Positions 36,382 to 45,798 of a stretch of DNA of 64,000 bases are shown here, piece after piece. The notes beneath the pieces are model-generated. The model was not told where the DNA came from. It did not search any database and worked only from the letters and a program-made list of their open reading frames with translations. The DNA comes from Nitrosomonas communis (lineage in GTDB: Bacteria; Pseudomonadota; Gammaproteobacteria; Burkholderiales; Nitrosomonadaceae). The first letter of the stretch is position 1. Every line of letters starts with the position of its first letter. Made by a program: the position numbers and the translations under genes. The stretch covers positions 1,860,001-1,924,000 of the forward strand of contig NZ_CP011451.1 of the NCBI RefSeq assembly GCF_001007935.1, given 5' to 3'.

Positions 36382-37129
36382 TTACTTGTCTGCATAGCTT
36401 ATTAGCTCGGCTTTGATTTCCTCTTCCCATCCGAGCAGCTCTCCTCTATTTTTGCTTGCCTCGCTGATTAATCGTAGATTTCGGGCGGTGGTTTTGGATT
36501 CCCATGATTCTCGCCGTAACTCTTGGTATCCGCAATCGTGCCAAGGCTATGCTCTATCGTGCATACCGCATCCAATCCCTGCTTGCGAGCTTCAGCTAAT
36601 TTTTTGATCTGCTCTGATAGACAGCGCGCTCACGGATATATCTCTTCCAAAACCATTGATTAATTAATAGATGGGGCTGTCCGTCGTTCGCTTGCTTAAA
36701 TACTTCTTAAAATTGTTTTGTCAGGATTTGAGTAATTCTTGCGATATTGACAGGCTTGCCATTTGTACCGATACCATAAGGTATGCAACGTAGCGGCGCA
36801 ACATTAAAGGAAGGTTGGCCTGTGTGCTTGATGAAAAGTGATACGGTGAAGCGGGCTGTGCAGCATGGCGCAAGCCGAGTTTGTAGAAAACGTTGGCGTT
36901 GGACGTGGTGAGATCAGTGAGAGCGTATTCGCATAATATCAGACGTTCGCACATTGGTTTATGGATCATATCACGGTCATTTCCTCGTCAGCTCGTATTG
37001 GTGCGTCATCGGCTGCCAGGATAGCCGGTTCGATCAGTCATGATAAACCGCATCAAAATCAAGCATCTTGCCGCCAGTCGTCGGTTCTTGCCCAAAAAGC
37101 ATGAGTACAAAGCAGAGCGGGCTGGTCAT
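36382..37129 (-). pseudogene. Decayed MAP3K TRAFs-binding/DUF4071-like gene
   Basis: The reverse strand reads MTSPLCFVLMLFGQEPTT-GGKMLDFDAVYHD (from 37129), then after a frame change EPAILAADDAPIRADEEMT, then after a second IHKPMCERLILCEYALTDLT and NANVFYKLGLRHAAQPAS, and after a third FNVAPLRCIPYGIGTNGKPV. These pieces are in the order of a TRAFs-binding-domain protein whose N terminus has LCFVLMPFG and CDYALADLTTANANVFYELG. The later part contains TTDSPIY, a stop and further fragments, and an apparent end at 36382. At least three frameshifts and a stop make it a pseudogene. The last 200 bp are less certain. Confidence 0.75.
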
Positions 37130-37361
37130 GGTTTTTTTTCAGACTGGTTAAATAAGGGCGAAATCTTATCTCGCTGTTTATTTAATATTTTTGATGCGTT
37201 CAGAATATGAGGAGTGTACTCATAATCATGACCCTCAATGGCGTAATAATTCACTCATTTTAGTTGATTCTTGAGCGGAGAGGTTTTTACCGACACCAAT
37301 GGCCGATGCTGTGGCTCTTTGCAGGCTGAATGCCATTTTTAGAAAATATTTCAACAAGCGC

Positions 37362-37389
37362 TTGCATTACTCGGTTTTTTGTATATAAT
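37362..37389 (+). promoter_or_regulatory. Promoter of hemP
   Basis: TTGCAT (37362-37367) and TATAAT (37384-37389) are separated by 16 bp. The Fur box overlaps the -10 element, which fits iron repression. Confidence 0.7.
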
Positions 37390-37405
37390 GAGAATCATTC
37401 TCATT
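37387..37405. promoter_or_regulatory. Fur box
   Basis: AATGAGAATCATTCTCATT is a perfect 9-1-9 palindrome that matches the Fur consensus (GATAATGATAATCATTATC type) well. It overlaps the -10 element of the hemP promoter and lies 24 bp before the ATG. Confidence 0.85.
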
Positions 37406-37428
37406 TACATTATTAAATTTTGGCTGTC

Positions 37429-37614
37429 ATGAATAGATCGAATAGTAATTTGCAAGTTATTACGGAATCACACTCTTTACTCATGCGCGATCCATATAAA
37501 CCAATTAGCAGTGATAGCTTGTTTGTAGTAGGTAACGAAGTGCTTATTCAACACCGAGGCGAACAGTATCGGTTACGCAGAACACGAAATGGTAAGCTGA
37601 TTCTAACGAAATAG
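37429..37614 (+). CDS. hemP: Hemin uptake protein HemP
   Basis: The 61-residue protein ends with the HemP family signature ISSDSLFVVGNEVLIQHRG followed by YRLRRTRNGKLILTK. HemP is a small protein found next to hemin or siderophore uptake genes and in some betaproteobacteria activates expression of the heme receptor. ATG 37429 is preferred to an in-frame TTG at 37420. The strong Fur box upstream supports iron-dependent control. No TonB receptor follows; the next gene is a DUF2325 protein. Confidence 0.9.
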   Translation: MNRSNSNLQVITESHSLLMRDPYKPISSDSLFVVGNEVLIQHRGEQYRLRRTRNGKLILTK

Positions 37615-37680
37615 TGAGTAAAATTAAATATTATCTTGCAAAACAAAAAAACCTATAGCCGGATAAAACAGTTTCTCATC

Positions 37681-37720
37681 AGTCACTGGAAGTACTCTCT
37701 CCTCTGCCAGTGACTATTTT
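37681..37720 (+). terminator. Hairpin after hemP
   Basis: AGTCACTGG (37681-37689) pairs perfectly with CCAGTGACT (37707-37715), loop 17 nt, followed by ATTTT. It separates hemP from the DUF2325 gene and may be a partial terminator. Confidence 0.55.
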
Positions 37721-37786
37721 AGCCAGCCAGCCTAACTTTTCTAGGCAAGCCAGCCAATTTTTTTATCGATTTAAGGGGTAAGGGCT

Positions 37787-38518
37787 ATGAAATCTTTAAA
37801 AAAAACTATCTTTACGCTTGCCTTTCATGGAATAGATAATTTCTCCGGCAATGCGTTGCACGATTATTCTCACCACCCTTCGCTCATCACAAAATACCAT
37901 ACAGATAATCCTGAGAAGAAATTTACTTACATCGGTAAGTTATTTTGGCTAAGAGATACCTTGCGTGCATGGCTGTCCGCCTTTAGAGCAATTTCATATG
38001 CTGTCATCCGGCCTGTATCTGAACAAGAGCCTCTCCCGATAATTCATAGCCATTTTCCCGGGAAAGGAGTGTATTCCAATGTAAACATAAGGCCGGAGAC
38101 AGAATGGGTTCCACTGATCAAGGCAAAGCCGATGATCAAGTCTAATGCTAGCCAGGAGATCACCGAAATGCACGGTTCTAACCTTAACCTTGCCGGGCAA
38201 ACTGTTCTATGCGTGGGTGGGCGTGCTACGCTTTATCCAGATTATCTTCAGCTGGTAGAAGCTGCGGGAGGGTGCTTCATGATCTATCGTGGCAATCCAG
38301 AAAGTAAAAGAGATCATTTATATCCATTACTAGATCGGGTTAATATGGTTATTTGTCCAGTCGACTGTGTCAGTCATGATGATTACTTTGCCGTTAAACG
38401 TTATTGCAAGCTGTCGGGCAAGTTGTGTGTATTCCTGGAACGTTCCAGCTTGCCTGCTTTTAGTCAAGGTTTGAGAATGCTTGTTTTACAATTGCGTAAA
38501 GATCATTATCCAGCGTAA
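37787..38518 (+). CDS. DUF2325 domain protein
   Basis: The 243-residue protein has an unusual N-terminal 130 residues and a C-terminal DUF2325 domain (about 145-240) with VLCVGGRATLYPDYLQLVEAAGG and a conserved CPVDCVSHDDYFAVKRYCKLSGK block with Cys and His likely to bind metal. The function of DUF2325 is unknown. It follows hemP by 170 bp on the same strand, and an iron-linked role is therefore possible but unproven. AAGGGG before the ATG is a plausible ribosome site. Confidence 0.8.
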   Translation: MKSLKKTIFTLAFHGIDNFSGNALHDYSHHPSLITKYHTDNPEKKFTYIGKLFWLRDTLRAWLSAFRAISYAVIRPVSEQEPLPIIHSHFPGKGVYSNVNIRPETEWVPLIKAKPMIKSNASQEITEMHGSNLNLAGQTVLCVGGRATLYPDYLQLVEAAGGCFMIYRGNPESKRDHLYPLLDRVNMVICPVDCVSHDDYFAVKRYCKLSGKLCVFLERSSLPAFSQGLRMLVLQLRKDHYPA

Positions 38519-39136
38519 CAGATTTCCCGCTGTCTGTTTATGCATAGGGTATTAAAGGCACGATCATACTTTCGGAAAAGCAATATACTTATGCCTGGAT
38601 CGCAGACGCAGAGGCTGGCTCTGGCCCTTGCGATCCTTCCTCGGTTATCTGGTTATTATTCGACTTCCAAATCAAAAATGATGTAAATGATGTGAAGGCA
38701 AGCCGCAGACAATATAAAAAATATGGCAAGGTAAAGCCGACAAAGTCAATTTTGGTTTAGAAATGGAAATAGGTAAATAAAGATCTGTTCCCCTAATAAA
38801 ACTTCCCTCACATGCTTTCGGGCTGATATTTCACTTTTTTAAAAGTAGAAAATTCTATTCGTAATACTTTAGTCATTAGTAAAACGATCAATTCAGACAT
38901 TTTCTATAGTGTGTTTCTAATTGGCGACAAAATAAAGCTATTGAAAATAATAAATTATTTATTAAATATAAAAAAACATGTTTCTAATAATAGACATAGA
39001 AAAACATGTTAAAAGCTTATTATCATAAGCAGCCCATGTATTTGTAAAAAAATTAATTAATTATTGGCGACATTTATCCCGGTTTTTCTTCTAAGGCTGT
39101 AATGTAAGCAATTGATTAGTAACTATAATGTTTTTT
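38519..39136. other. AT-rich 618-bp region with repeat copy D and candidate enhancer motifs
   Basis: No gene is seen. The left part holds repeat copy D. The right part, upstream of the sigma-54 promoter, contains TTGGCGACA twice (38921-38929, 39064-39072), TGTTTCTAAT twice (about 38913 and 38979), and the palindromes AAACATGTTT (38974-38983) and AACATGTT (39003-39010). Such motifs 70-220 bp upstream are where sigma-54 activators bind, but which protein uses them is unknown. Confidence 0.5.
38658..38770 (-). repeat. Copy D of the ~103-bp dispersed element (reverse orientation)
   Basis: It begins ATTCGACTTCCAAATCAAAA and ends TTTTGGTTTAGAAATGGAAAT, with inner blocks GAAGGCAAGCCGCAGACAA and GGCAAGGTAAAGCCGACAA, the reverse complement of the inner blocks of copies A, B, C and E. 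It is about 10 bp longer than the others. Confidence 0.82.
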
Positions 39137-39151
39137 TGGCATAAATATTGC
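39137..39151 (+). promoter_or_regulatory. Sigma-54-type promoter
   Basis: TGGCATAAATATTGC fits the -24/-12 consensus TGGCAYRNNNNTTGC at every fixed position. The transcript would start near 39163, giving a 5' UTR of about 185 nt before ATG 39347. A sigma-54 gene (rpoN) is not in the window, although its usual partners hpf and ptsN are. Confidence 0.8.
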
Positions 39152-39180
39152 GGATAAAAAAGCTTTACATAGACATTCAA

Positions 39181-39216
39181 GATGACGAGGTCGTTTTAGA
39201 TGACGAGGTCGTTTTT
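39181..39216 (+). repeat. 18-bp tandem duplication in the 5' UTR
   Basis: GATGACGAGGTCGTTTTA is repeated immediately, with one base different at the end (GATGACGAGGTCGTTTTT). It lies in the predicted 5' UTR of the cupredoxin/propeller gene. It may bind a regulator or form part of a short hairpin. Confidence 0.8.
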
Positions 39217-39346
39217 TATTGTAATGCGAATCATAGCGCATTATTTGCTTAATCTTTCCAGTCACAGGTTTTCTCTATGCCAGATTGCTTATCCATTGGC
39301 TGAAGAAAAAATAGTTATTAATAAAATATAAGGAGATAGACAATCT

Positions 39347-41218
39347 ATGATAGCTATATCATCAGGTCAAAAGGCGGGGAAAATTATCGGTTTCTTTGCA
39401 GCAATTCTGATTGTTCTATTTATAAATAATACTTTTGCCCGCGATGATGATTCTGAGCTTAACGATAATGATCCCGATAGTGAGATTAGATTTGAGCTTA
39501 CCGATAATGCCGGCCGCTGGTTTGATACTGGGGCTGAGTTAGAAGATAACCGCTCGATTGCAGTCGCTACACCGGGTGTGCGAGTTAAATTCTCGGGTGA
39601 TTCAAATACCGTTCATACCAGAACCAGTCTGGTTTATCCTACCGGAGCCGCTGGCATGCCCTTTAATACCGAGCCGAGAAAGGGGGGCGACGATGTGACG
39701 CTGACTACTCCAGGTTTGTATATTTTTGTCTGTAGTATTCATCCTTACATGTTTGGCGCGGTGATTGTGGATGATCCGGCTACCGCCGGTTTGGATCTGG
39801 GTTCCTCGCTCAGTATGATTACGGGAGAAAGTTTTTCCAGCAGCAGCGACCTGGCAACACGATTGCTACGCACCTTTTTCATTGCGACCAATCCTGCCAA
39901 CTGGCAGAACTATGCTAGTAGTACGCCTTGGCGTGTTACCTATCCAAACATGGATGTACACGTCGATGGAAGTACCGTTAATTTAGCCAATGCTCTGAAT
40001 GCTCGTTATGGGAATGATTTGACGCTGGAAGCGCTCAGCAAACCAGCGATCCCTGCAGTAGGTGAAGTATGGGTCGCCACCCAGTTTGAAACCACTGCAG
40101 GGAAATCCAAGCCGGGTACGGTGTCGGCGATTGATGGTGGCAACTGGCAAGTGACGCGCAAAGTAGCCTTACCGTCGATCGATATGAATAATCCGCACAA
40201 TTTATGGGCTGATAAGGACCAGAATGTTATTTATGCAACCCAATGGTTTGACAGTAAACTGGCTGTTTATGATCGCCAAACAGGGGCATTGATTCGGAAT
40301 GTGTCTGTCGGTGAATCGCCTGCGCATGTGATGACTTTGACCGATAATGATCGGATTCACATCACCAATAACGGTGACAGCCGCACAGATTCTGTGATGG
40401 AGCTGGCGCCTCTCGCAACCGAAGTGCTGCGCCGTATCAATATTGGCCGTGGTACGCCGCATGGTCATTGGATGAGTCATGACGGCAAACATATGGTGAC
40501 GCCCAATGTGATCAGCGGTGATACCACGCAATACAACTTCAGGACCAATGTTATTGAAGCCATTGTACCGGTAAGTGGTGAATTCAGCCATCCAGTGGCG
40601 GTTGGTATGCTGCCGAATGCCGGTAAATATTATGTCGCGAACATGTTTGACAACACGATTACGGCAGTCGATATGAGTACGCATACCGTCATCAAGCATA
40701 TTAACCTGCTGGAAAACTACGATCCTTTGTCAGGCGCTGCTTCAGGCCCTGTGGGAGCATGGCCGATTCAGACACCGGTATCGCCTGATGGGAAAAACAT
40801 GGTGACAGCCAATGCCCTGAGTGGAACGATTACCATCATCGATACCAGGCCAGGCCTGGCGACGACAGATGCAGCAGTAAAAATGCTGCCGTGTGATCCA
40901 GGCTGCCATGGCGTGCAGTATGGCGCCAAGCAAGGTGGTGGATACTATGCTTATGTATCCAGCAAATTCTCAAATAGACTGTTAGTGGTGGATCCCGATC
41001 CAAACGCTGATGGTGATCCGTCAGATGCGAGTATTGTCGGTAGTGTAGGACTCTTTGCTTCCGAGGCAACTCTTAGAGATGATGCCATAACAGGTAATCC
41101 GGGAATGGGTGGACAAGGTATACTGCCGATTCCGCTGGTTTACAATGGCTGGGTGCAAAATTTACCCGCTTCCTGGAGCGATCAACTAACTGAAGCGCAG
41201 CGTCATCCGATTCAGTAG
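39347..41218 (+). CDS. Secreted cupredoxin/beta-propeller fusion protein
   Basis: The 623-residue protein has a signal peptide (hydrophobic about residues 12-31, cleavage after FARD). Residues 45-145 form a cupredoxin with type-1 copper ligands H90, C129, H132 and M135, in the spacing CxxHxxM of amicyanin-type sites. Residues about 235-560 form a YncE/YVTN-type beta-propeller with blades such as GEVWVATQFE and KYYVANMFDNTITAVD. It has His at H284, H327, H372, H374, H378, H382, H415 and H521 and a CDPGCHG motif (C516, C520, H521), suggesting a second metal site or docking surface. Transcription is predicted to be sigma-54 dependent. Function is unknown; a copper electron carrier or sensor in the periplasm is likely. 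Confidence 0.8.
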   Translation: MIAISSGQKAGKIIGFFAAILIVLFINNTFARDDDSELNDNDPDSEIRFELTDNAGRWFDTGAELEDNRSIAVATPGVRVKFSGDSNTVHTRTSLVYPTGAAGMPFNTEPRKGGDDVTLTTPGLYIFVCSIHPYMFGAVIVDDPATAGLDLGSSLSMITGESFSSSSDLATRLLRTFFIATNPANWQNYASSTPWRVTYPNMDVHVDGSTVNLANALNARYGNDLTLEALSKPAIPAVGEVWVATQFETTAGKSKPGTVSAIDGGNWQVTRKVALPSIDMNNPHNLWADKDQNVIYATQWFDSKLAVYDRQTGALIRNVSVGESPAHVMTLTDNDRIHITNNGDSRTDSVMELAPLATEVLRRINIGRGTPHGHWMSHDGKHMVTPNVISGDTTQYNFRTNVIEAIVPVSGEFSHPVAVGMLPNAGKYYVANMFDNTITAVDMSTHTVIKHINLLENYDPLSGAASGPVGAWPIQTPVSPDGKNMVTANALSGTITIIDTRPGLATTDAAVKMLPCDPGCHGVQYGAKQGGGYYAYVSSKFSNRLLVVDPDPNADGDPSDASIVGSVGLFASEATLRDDAITGNPGMGGQGILPIPLVYNGWVQNLPASWSDQLTEAQRHPIQ

Positions 41219-41230
41219 TGAGGCAGCGTG

Positions 41231-41257
41231 AGGCGATAGCGCTAACCCGTATCGCCT
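41231..41257 (+). terminator. Weak hairpin after the cupredoxin/propeller gene
   Basis: AGGCGAT (41231-41237) pairs with ATCGCCT (41251-41257), followed by TCGTTT. There is no true T-run. It is the only stem near the stop codon and may end the transcript. Confidence 0.4.
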
Positions 41258-41503
41258 TCGTTTCGGATCTGGCACTGAACACAGGGCCTGGTTTCTCTGG
41301 TAAAGCAGGAGCATGGACAATTAAGCGGGCTCTGCTACCGCTATTTTTGGTCGGGATATGGTATAAAATATTTAATAATATTACTGATTCATATGCAAAA
41401 GTAATTTTCAGCACATGAAAGCAAGTACTTGTGCCTATCCTTACTATGCAGAAGTTCCTTCAGATCCTGTATCATCCTGCTTTTAGAGTTCTTGCAAGCT
41501 TTC

Positions 41504-42481
41504 ATGAAAACGATTTTTCTGGATTTTGAAAAAGGTATCGAGGAATTTGAAGAGAAGATCGAGCAACTGCGCTTTGCCCAGGATAATTCAGCACTGGATA
41601 TTTCAGCTGAAATTGCTAAATTACAGGCAAAAAGCCAGGCGCTCACCAAAAATGTCTATGCCAAGCTCACTCCTTGGCAGATTTCTCAGGTGGCACGTCA
41701 TCCGCAGCGTCCCTATGCACTTGATTATATTCAGTCTTTATTCACTGATTTTGAAGAGTTACATGGAGATCGCCATTTTGCCGACGATCATGCGATTGTG
41801 GGAGGATTAGCGCATTTTAACCAGCAGCCTGTGATGGTCATCGGCCATCAAAAAGGTCGTGATACCAAAGAGAAAATTTACCGTAATTTCGGAATGCCAA
41901 AACCAGAAGGCTATCGCAAGGCATTGAGGTTAATGAGCCTCGCAGAGAAATTTTCGTTGCCACTGATCACTTTTATCGATACGCCAGGTGCTTATCCAGG
42001 AATTGATGCTGAAGAACGCGGACAATCCGAAGCAATCGGGAAGAATCTTTACGTAATGGCTGAACTGAAAGTGCCTATTATATCTATCGTAATCGGTGAA
42101 GGAGGTTCAGGTGGCGCGCTGGCTGTTGCGGTTGGGGATGCTGTCATGATGCTGCAGTATGCCACTTACTCGGTTATTTCCCCAGAAGGGTGTGCTTCAA
42201 TCCTTTGGAAGAGTGCAGATAAATCGTCCGAAGCCGCAGAAATCATGGGTATTACCGCTGATCGCCTGAAAGAACTGGAGCTGATCGATACCGTTATCAG
42301 TGAACCAATTGGCGGGGCACATCGCGATTACGCTGCTATCATGTATTCAGTCAAAAGCGCTTTGCAGGATACCTTAAGAAAGCTGCAGGTTCTGCCGTAT
42401 GAAATGCTGCTGCAGAAGCGTTTTAATCGATTAATGGGGTATGGCAAATTTAAGGAAGTCAAGGCCGAACACCATTCTTGA
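41504..42481 (+). CDS. accA: Acetyl-CoA carboxylase carboxyltransferase subunit alpha
   Basis: The 325-residue protein, starting at the ATG at 41504 and not upstream, has the family N terminus [19 protein letters not shown] and the carboxyltransferase blocks [22 protein letters not shown] and [15 protein letters not shown]. It transfers the carboxyl group from biotin to acetyl-CoA in fatty-acid synthesis, paired with AccD. It overlaps tilS by 41 bp, a coupling seen in many betaproteobacteria. Confidence 0.96.
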   Translation: MKTIFLDFEKGIEEFEEKIEQLRFAQDNSALDISAEIAKLQAKSQALTKNVYAKLTPWQISQVARHPQRPYALDYIQSLFTDFEELHGDRHFADDHAIVGGLAHFNQQPVMVIGHQKGRDTKEKIYRNFGMPKPEGYRKALRLMSLAEKFSLPLITFIDTPGAYPGIDAEERGQSEAIGKNLYVMAELKVPIISIVIGEGGSGGALAVAVGDAVMMLQYATYSVISPEGCASILWKSADKSSEAAEIMGITADRLKELELIDTVISEPIGGAHRDYAAIMYSVKSALQDTLRKLQVLPYEMLLQKRFNRLMGYGKFKEVKAEHHS

Positions 42482-43802
42482 ATGGGTTGAATGCATCCTG
42501 CGTGCGCAGGTGGGCGGAAAAGATCACTTAGTGGTTGCGCTAAGTGGCGGCGTTGACTCGGTGGTGCTGCTGCATTTGCTTCATACATTGTCAAGCTCGA
42601 TGACATTCAGGCTTTCCGCCGTGCATGTTGAACATGGCATCAGTGCTTATGCAGGCCAATGGAGTGATTTCTGCCAGAATCAATGCGGCGCGTTGGGTAT
42701 TCCTATTCAGATTTTCCGTTTAAAAGTTCAGAAAGTGCCTCAGGTTAGCCTTGAGGCTGCAGCCAGGCAGGCACGTTATCAGGTATTTAACAGTATTGGA
42801 GCTGACTATATTGTGCTGGCGCATCATCAGGATGATCAAGCTGAAACTTTGCTGTTACAGCTTCTGCGTGGTGCGGGCGTTAAGGGTCTGGCGGGAATGC
42901 CAGTGGTGAGGAAGCTTGCTTCTAGGAGTGCGATCCGGCTTTTGCGCCCTCTGCTAAGTGTTTCACGCGAAACCATCCTGCAGTATGCACGGCAGCATCA
43001 TCTTAGCTGGGTGGATGACGAGAGTAATAGCGACACTGCATACAATCGCAATTTTCTGCGACATGTTATTTTCCCGCTGCTGGAGCAGCGCTTTCCTGCT
43101 TACCGGGAGACATGCTCACGTGCCAGCCATCATCTTGGTGAAGCGGCTCACTTATTGGATGAGCTTGCCGGGATTGATAGCCAATGCGCTATGACAGCCG
43201 GTAAACTTCATTTGTTTGGTTTGCGTCAGCTCAGTTTTTCTCGCGCCAAGAATCTGTTACGCTATCTGTTCTCGCAGCACGGAGCAATCCAGCCCAATTC
43301 CCTAAAACTTGAAGAAATCTTGCGGCAATTATTGTCGGCAAAAGCTGATACTAAACTTCATCTTGTTTTTGGCGAAGTAGAGATACGATGCTTCAAAGGC
43401 TTGGTTAATATTCAATCAAAACGTATACCATCCGAGATAAATGTTCCTCTGGTATGGCGCGGAGAATATCGCTGGGTGATTGAGCCTTTGGGTGGGACGA
43501 TTGAATGGATTCAACAGCAGGGTATGGGAATCAATCCGACTGAGCTGATTAAGAAGCCTGTCACTGTCCGCTTGCGCGCGGGAGGAGAGCGATTTCAGCC
43601 TGACTGCAAACGTCCCCGTCGCAGCTTAAAAAAGATGCTGCAAGAAGCTGCGCTGCCGCCATGGGAGCGTGGTACGCTACCGTTACTTTTCAGTGGTGAA
43701 CAACTCGTCTGGGTGCCTGGCATTGGTGTGGATTGTGCTTTTCAGGCATTGCCGGGAGAATTGGGATGGGTGCTGACATGGCAGCCACATAAGGTCGATT
43801 AA
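42441..43802 (+). CDS. tilS: tRNA(Ile)-lysidine synthase
   Basis: The 453-residue protein has the PP-loop [16 protein letters not shown] (about residues 33-48), [28 protein letters not shown], and a C-terminal TilS domain with RAGGERFQP and [22 protein letters not shown]. It adds lysine to cytidine 34 of the AUA-decoding tRNA(Ile) with ATP. No alternative Met exists between 42441 and the PP-loop, so the start inside accA is kept. It is followed by the dTDP-rhamnose genes with a 41-bp gap. Confidence 0.95.
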   Translation: MANLRKSRPNTILEWVECILRAQVGGKDHLVVALSGGVDSVVLLHLLHTLSSSMTFRLSAVHVEHGISAYAGQWSDFCQNQCGALGIPIQIFRLKVQKVPQVSLEAAARQARYQVFNSIGADYIVLAHHQDDQAETLLLQLLRGAGVKGLAGMPVVRKLASRSAIRLLRPLLSVSRETILQYARQHHLSWVDDESNSDTAYNRNFLRHVIFPLLEQRFPAYRETCSRASHHLGEAAHLLDELAGIDSQCAMTAGKLHLFGLRQLSFSRAKNLLRYLFSQHGAIQPNSLKLEEILRQLLSAKADTKLHLVFGEVEIRCFKGLVNIQSKRIPSEINVPLVWRGEYRWVIEPLGGTIEWIQQQGMGINPTELIKKPVTVRLRAGGERFQPDCKRPRRSLKKMLQEAALPPWERGTLPLLFSGEQLVWVPGIGVDCAFQALPGELGWVLTWQPHKVD

Positions 43803-43843
43803 GTAATCAAAATAACGTTTCAAACAATTTTTCGGAAAAAAAC

Positions 43844-44899
43844 ATGATTCTTGTAACGGGTGGAGCAGGATTTATCGGAGCAAATTTTATACTCGACTGG
43901 CTGGCACAATCGGATGAGCCCGTAATTAATTTAGATAAATTGACTTACGCAGGCAATCTGCAGAATTTGGCTTCATTAGAAGGAGATTCGCGGCATATTT
44001 TTGTACACGGTGATATTAATGATCAACAGAAAATAGCTAACTTGTTTAGGCAATATCATCCTCGTGCCATCATTCATTTCGCAGCAGAAAGCCATGTTGA
44101 TCGCTCCATCCATGAACCGGAAGCCTTTATTCAGACAAATATTGTGGGTACTTTCAGGTTACTGGACACAACTTATCGTTACTGGAAAGAGCAGAAAGGG
44201 GAAATTCAACATGGTTTCCGTTTTCTTCATGTTTCAACGGATGAAGTGTATGGTTCCCTCTCTAAAGATGCGCCTGCTTTCACAGAAACTCATCCTTATC
44301 AGCCAAATAGCCCTTATTCCGCCAGCAAGGCTTCCAGTGATCAACTGGTTCGTGCTTATCACCATACCTACGGCTTACCTACGCTCATCACAAATTGTTC
44401 CAACAATTATGGCGCATTCCAATTTCCAGAAAAGCTCATCCCCTTGATGATCGTGAATGCGCTGGTTGGTAAGCCATTGCCTGTATATGGAGATGGTCAG
44501 CAGATCCGTGACTGGCTTTACGTAAAGGATCATTGCAGCGCCATTCGCCGTGTGCTGCAAGCCGGTATGCCAGGAGAAACTTATAATATTGGCGGATGGA
44601 ATGAGAAACCGAATATAGAGATTGTGCATATCATTTGTAATTTACTCAGTGAGCTTCATCCGGCTGATTATCACAAATTAATCAAATATGTGGTAGATCG
44701 CCCAGGTCATGATCGCCGTTATGCCATTGATGCACGTAAAATCGAGCGTGATCTAGGCTGGAAGCCAGTCGAAACGTTTGAAACAGGCATTCGAAAAACT
44801 GTCAAGTGGTATCTGGATAATCAGGACTGGGTTGCCAATATACAATCCGGCGAGTATCGAAAATGGATTGAATCTCACTATCAGGAGTATGCCGGGTGA
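43844..44899 (+). CDS. rfbB: dTDP-glucose 4,6-dehydratase
   Basis: The 351-residue SDR enzyme starts with [11 protein letters not shown] (NAD loop) and has [12 protein letters not shown], the active-site [31 protein letters not shown] and [10 protein letters not shown]. It converts dTDP-glucose to dTDP-4-keto-6-deoxyglucose for O-antigen/capsule sugar synthesis. Its last bases overlap the GTG start of rfbD (GTGA). RfbA and RfbC are not in the window, so rhamnose synthesis would need genes elsewhere. Confidence 0.95.
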   Translation: MILVTGGAGFIGANFILDWLAQSDEPVINLDKLTYAGNLQNLASLEGDSRHIFVHGDINDQQKIANLFRQYHPRAIIHFAAESHVDRSIHEPEAFIQTNIVGTFRLLDTTYRYWKEQKGEIQHGFRFLHVSTDEVYGSLSKDAPAFTETHPYQPNSPYSASKASSDQLVRAYHHTYGLPTLITNCSNNYGAFQFPEKLIPLMIVNALVGKPLPVYGDGQQIRDWLYVKDHCSAIRRVLQAGMPGETYNIGGWNEKPNIEIVHIICNLLSELHPADYHKLIKYVVDRPGHDRRYAIDARKIERDLGWKPVETFETGIRKTVKWYLDNQDWVANIQSGEYRKWIESHYQEYAG

Positions 44900-45792
44900 A
44901 GATATTGTTATTCGGCAAAAACGGGCAAGTGGGTTGGGAATTACAGCGCAGTCTCCAGCCGCTAGGTGAAGTGGTGGCATTGGATAGATCCAGTCAAGCA
45001 TATTGTGGTGATCTGGCTGATCCGGCAGGGATCAGGCAAACCGTACGTGCGATTATGCCAGACGTCATCGTTAATGCGGTTGCGTATACTGCTGTGGACC
45101 GAGCTGAAAGCGAGCCCGATCTGGCGTACCAGATAAATGTTGAAGCAGCAGCCATTTTAGCGCAGGAAGCGCAGCGTATCGATGCCTGGTTGGTTCACTA
45201 CTCTACGGATTATGTCTTTGATGGCAGCGGCGATAGCCCATGGATCGAATCTGATTTGACTTCCCCTTTGAATGTTTATGGCCAAACCAAACTCCAGGGG
45301 GAAGAGGCTATTCGCAATGCTGGCTGCCACCATTTGATTTTTCGGACAAGCTGGGTTTATGCTGCACGCGGCAATAATTTTGCCAGAACCATGCTGCGTC
45401 TGGCGCAAGACCGTGATCAATTAACTGTCATTGATGACCAGGTTGGTGCGCCGACAGGAGCGGACTTGCTCGCTGATGTGACGGCGCACGCAATTTTAAA
45501 GGCATTGAAACAGCTTGAGGTAGCAGGGCTTTATCATTTGGTCGCAGACGGGGAGGTTTCCTGGTATGGTTATGCCCGCTTCGTACTTACTTTTGCAAGA
45601 GAGCACGGTTGGGCAACCAAGACTCAATCTGAAGCTATTCTGCCAGTGCCCAGCCGTGCCTTTGCCACAGCTGCGAAACGACCGCTGAACTCTCGCTTGA
45701 ATACTGAAAAATTCCGCCGCACTTTTGGGCTGAATATGCCTCACTGGCAAATAGGTGTTGCCCGGATGCTGATTGAGGTACTGGAGAAATAA
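44896..45792 (+). CDS. rfbD: dTDP-4-dehydrorhamnose reductase
   Basis: The 298-residue SDR enzyme starts with a GTG that overlaps the rfbB stop by 4 bp. Signatures are [27 protein letters not shown] and [12 protein letters not shown] (YxxxK). It catalyses the last step of dTDP-L-rhamnose synthesis. The overlap and shared pathway make rfbB-rfbD a two-gene operon. It converges with sppA, whose end is 7 bp away. Confidence 0.95.
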   Translation: MKILLFGKNGQVGWELQRSLQPLGEVVALDRSSQAYCGDLADPAGIRQTVRAIMPDVIVNAVAYTAVDRAESEPDLAYQINVEAAAILAQEAQRIDAWLVHYSTDYVFDGSGDSPWIESDLTSPLNVYGQTKLQGEEAIRNAGCHHLIFRTSWVYAARGNNFARTMLRLAQDRDQLTVIDDQVGAPTGADLLADVTAHAILKALKQLEVAGLYHLVADGEVSWYGYARFVLTFAREHGWATKTQSEAILPVPSRAFATAAKRPLNSRLNTEKFRRTFGLNMPHWQIGVARMLIEVLEK

Positions 45793-45798
45793 ACCAAG

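Noticed and set aside
41218..41418. 66-residue frame overlapping the stop of the cupredoxin/propeller gene
   Set aside because: No ribosome site or family similarity; it includes a possible terminator hairpin.
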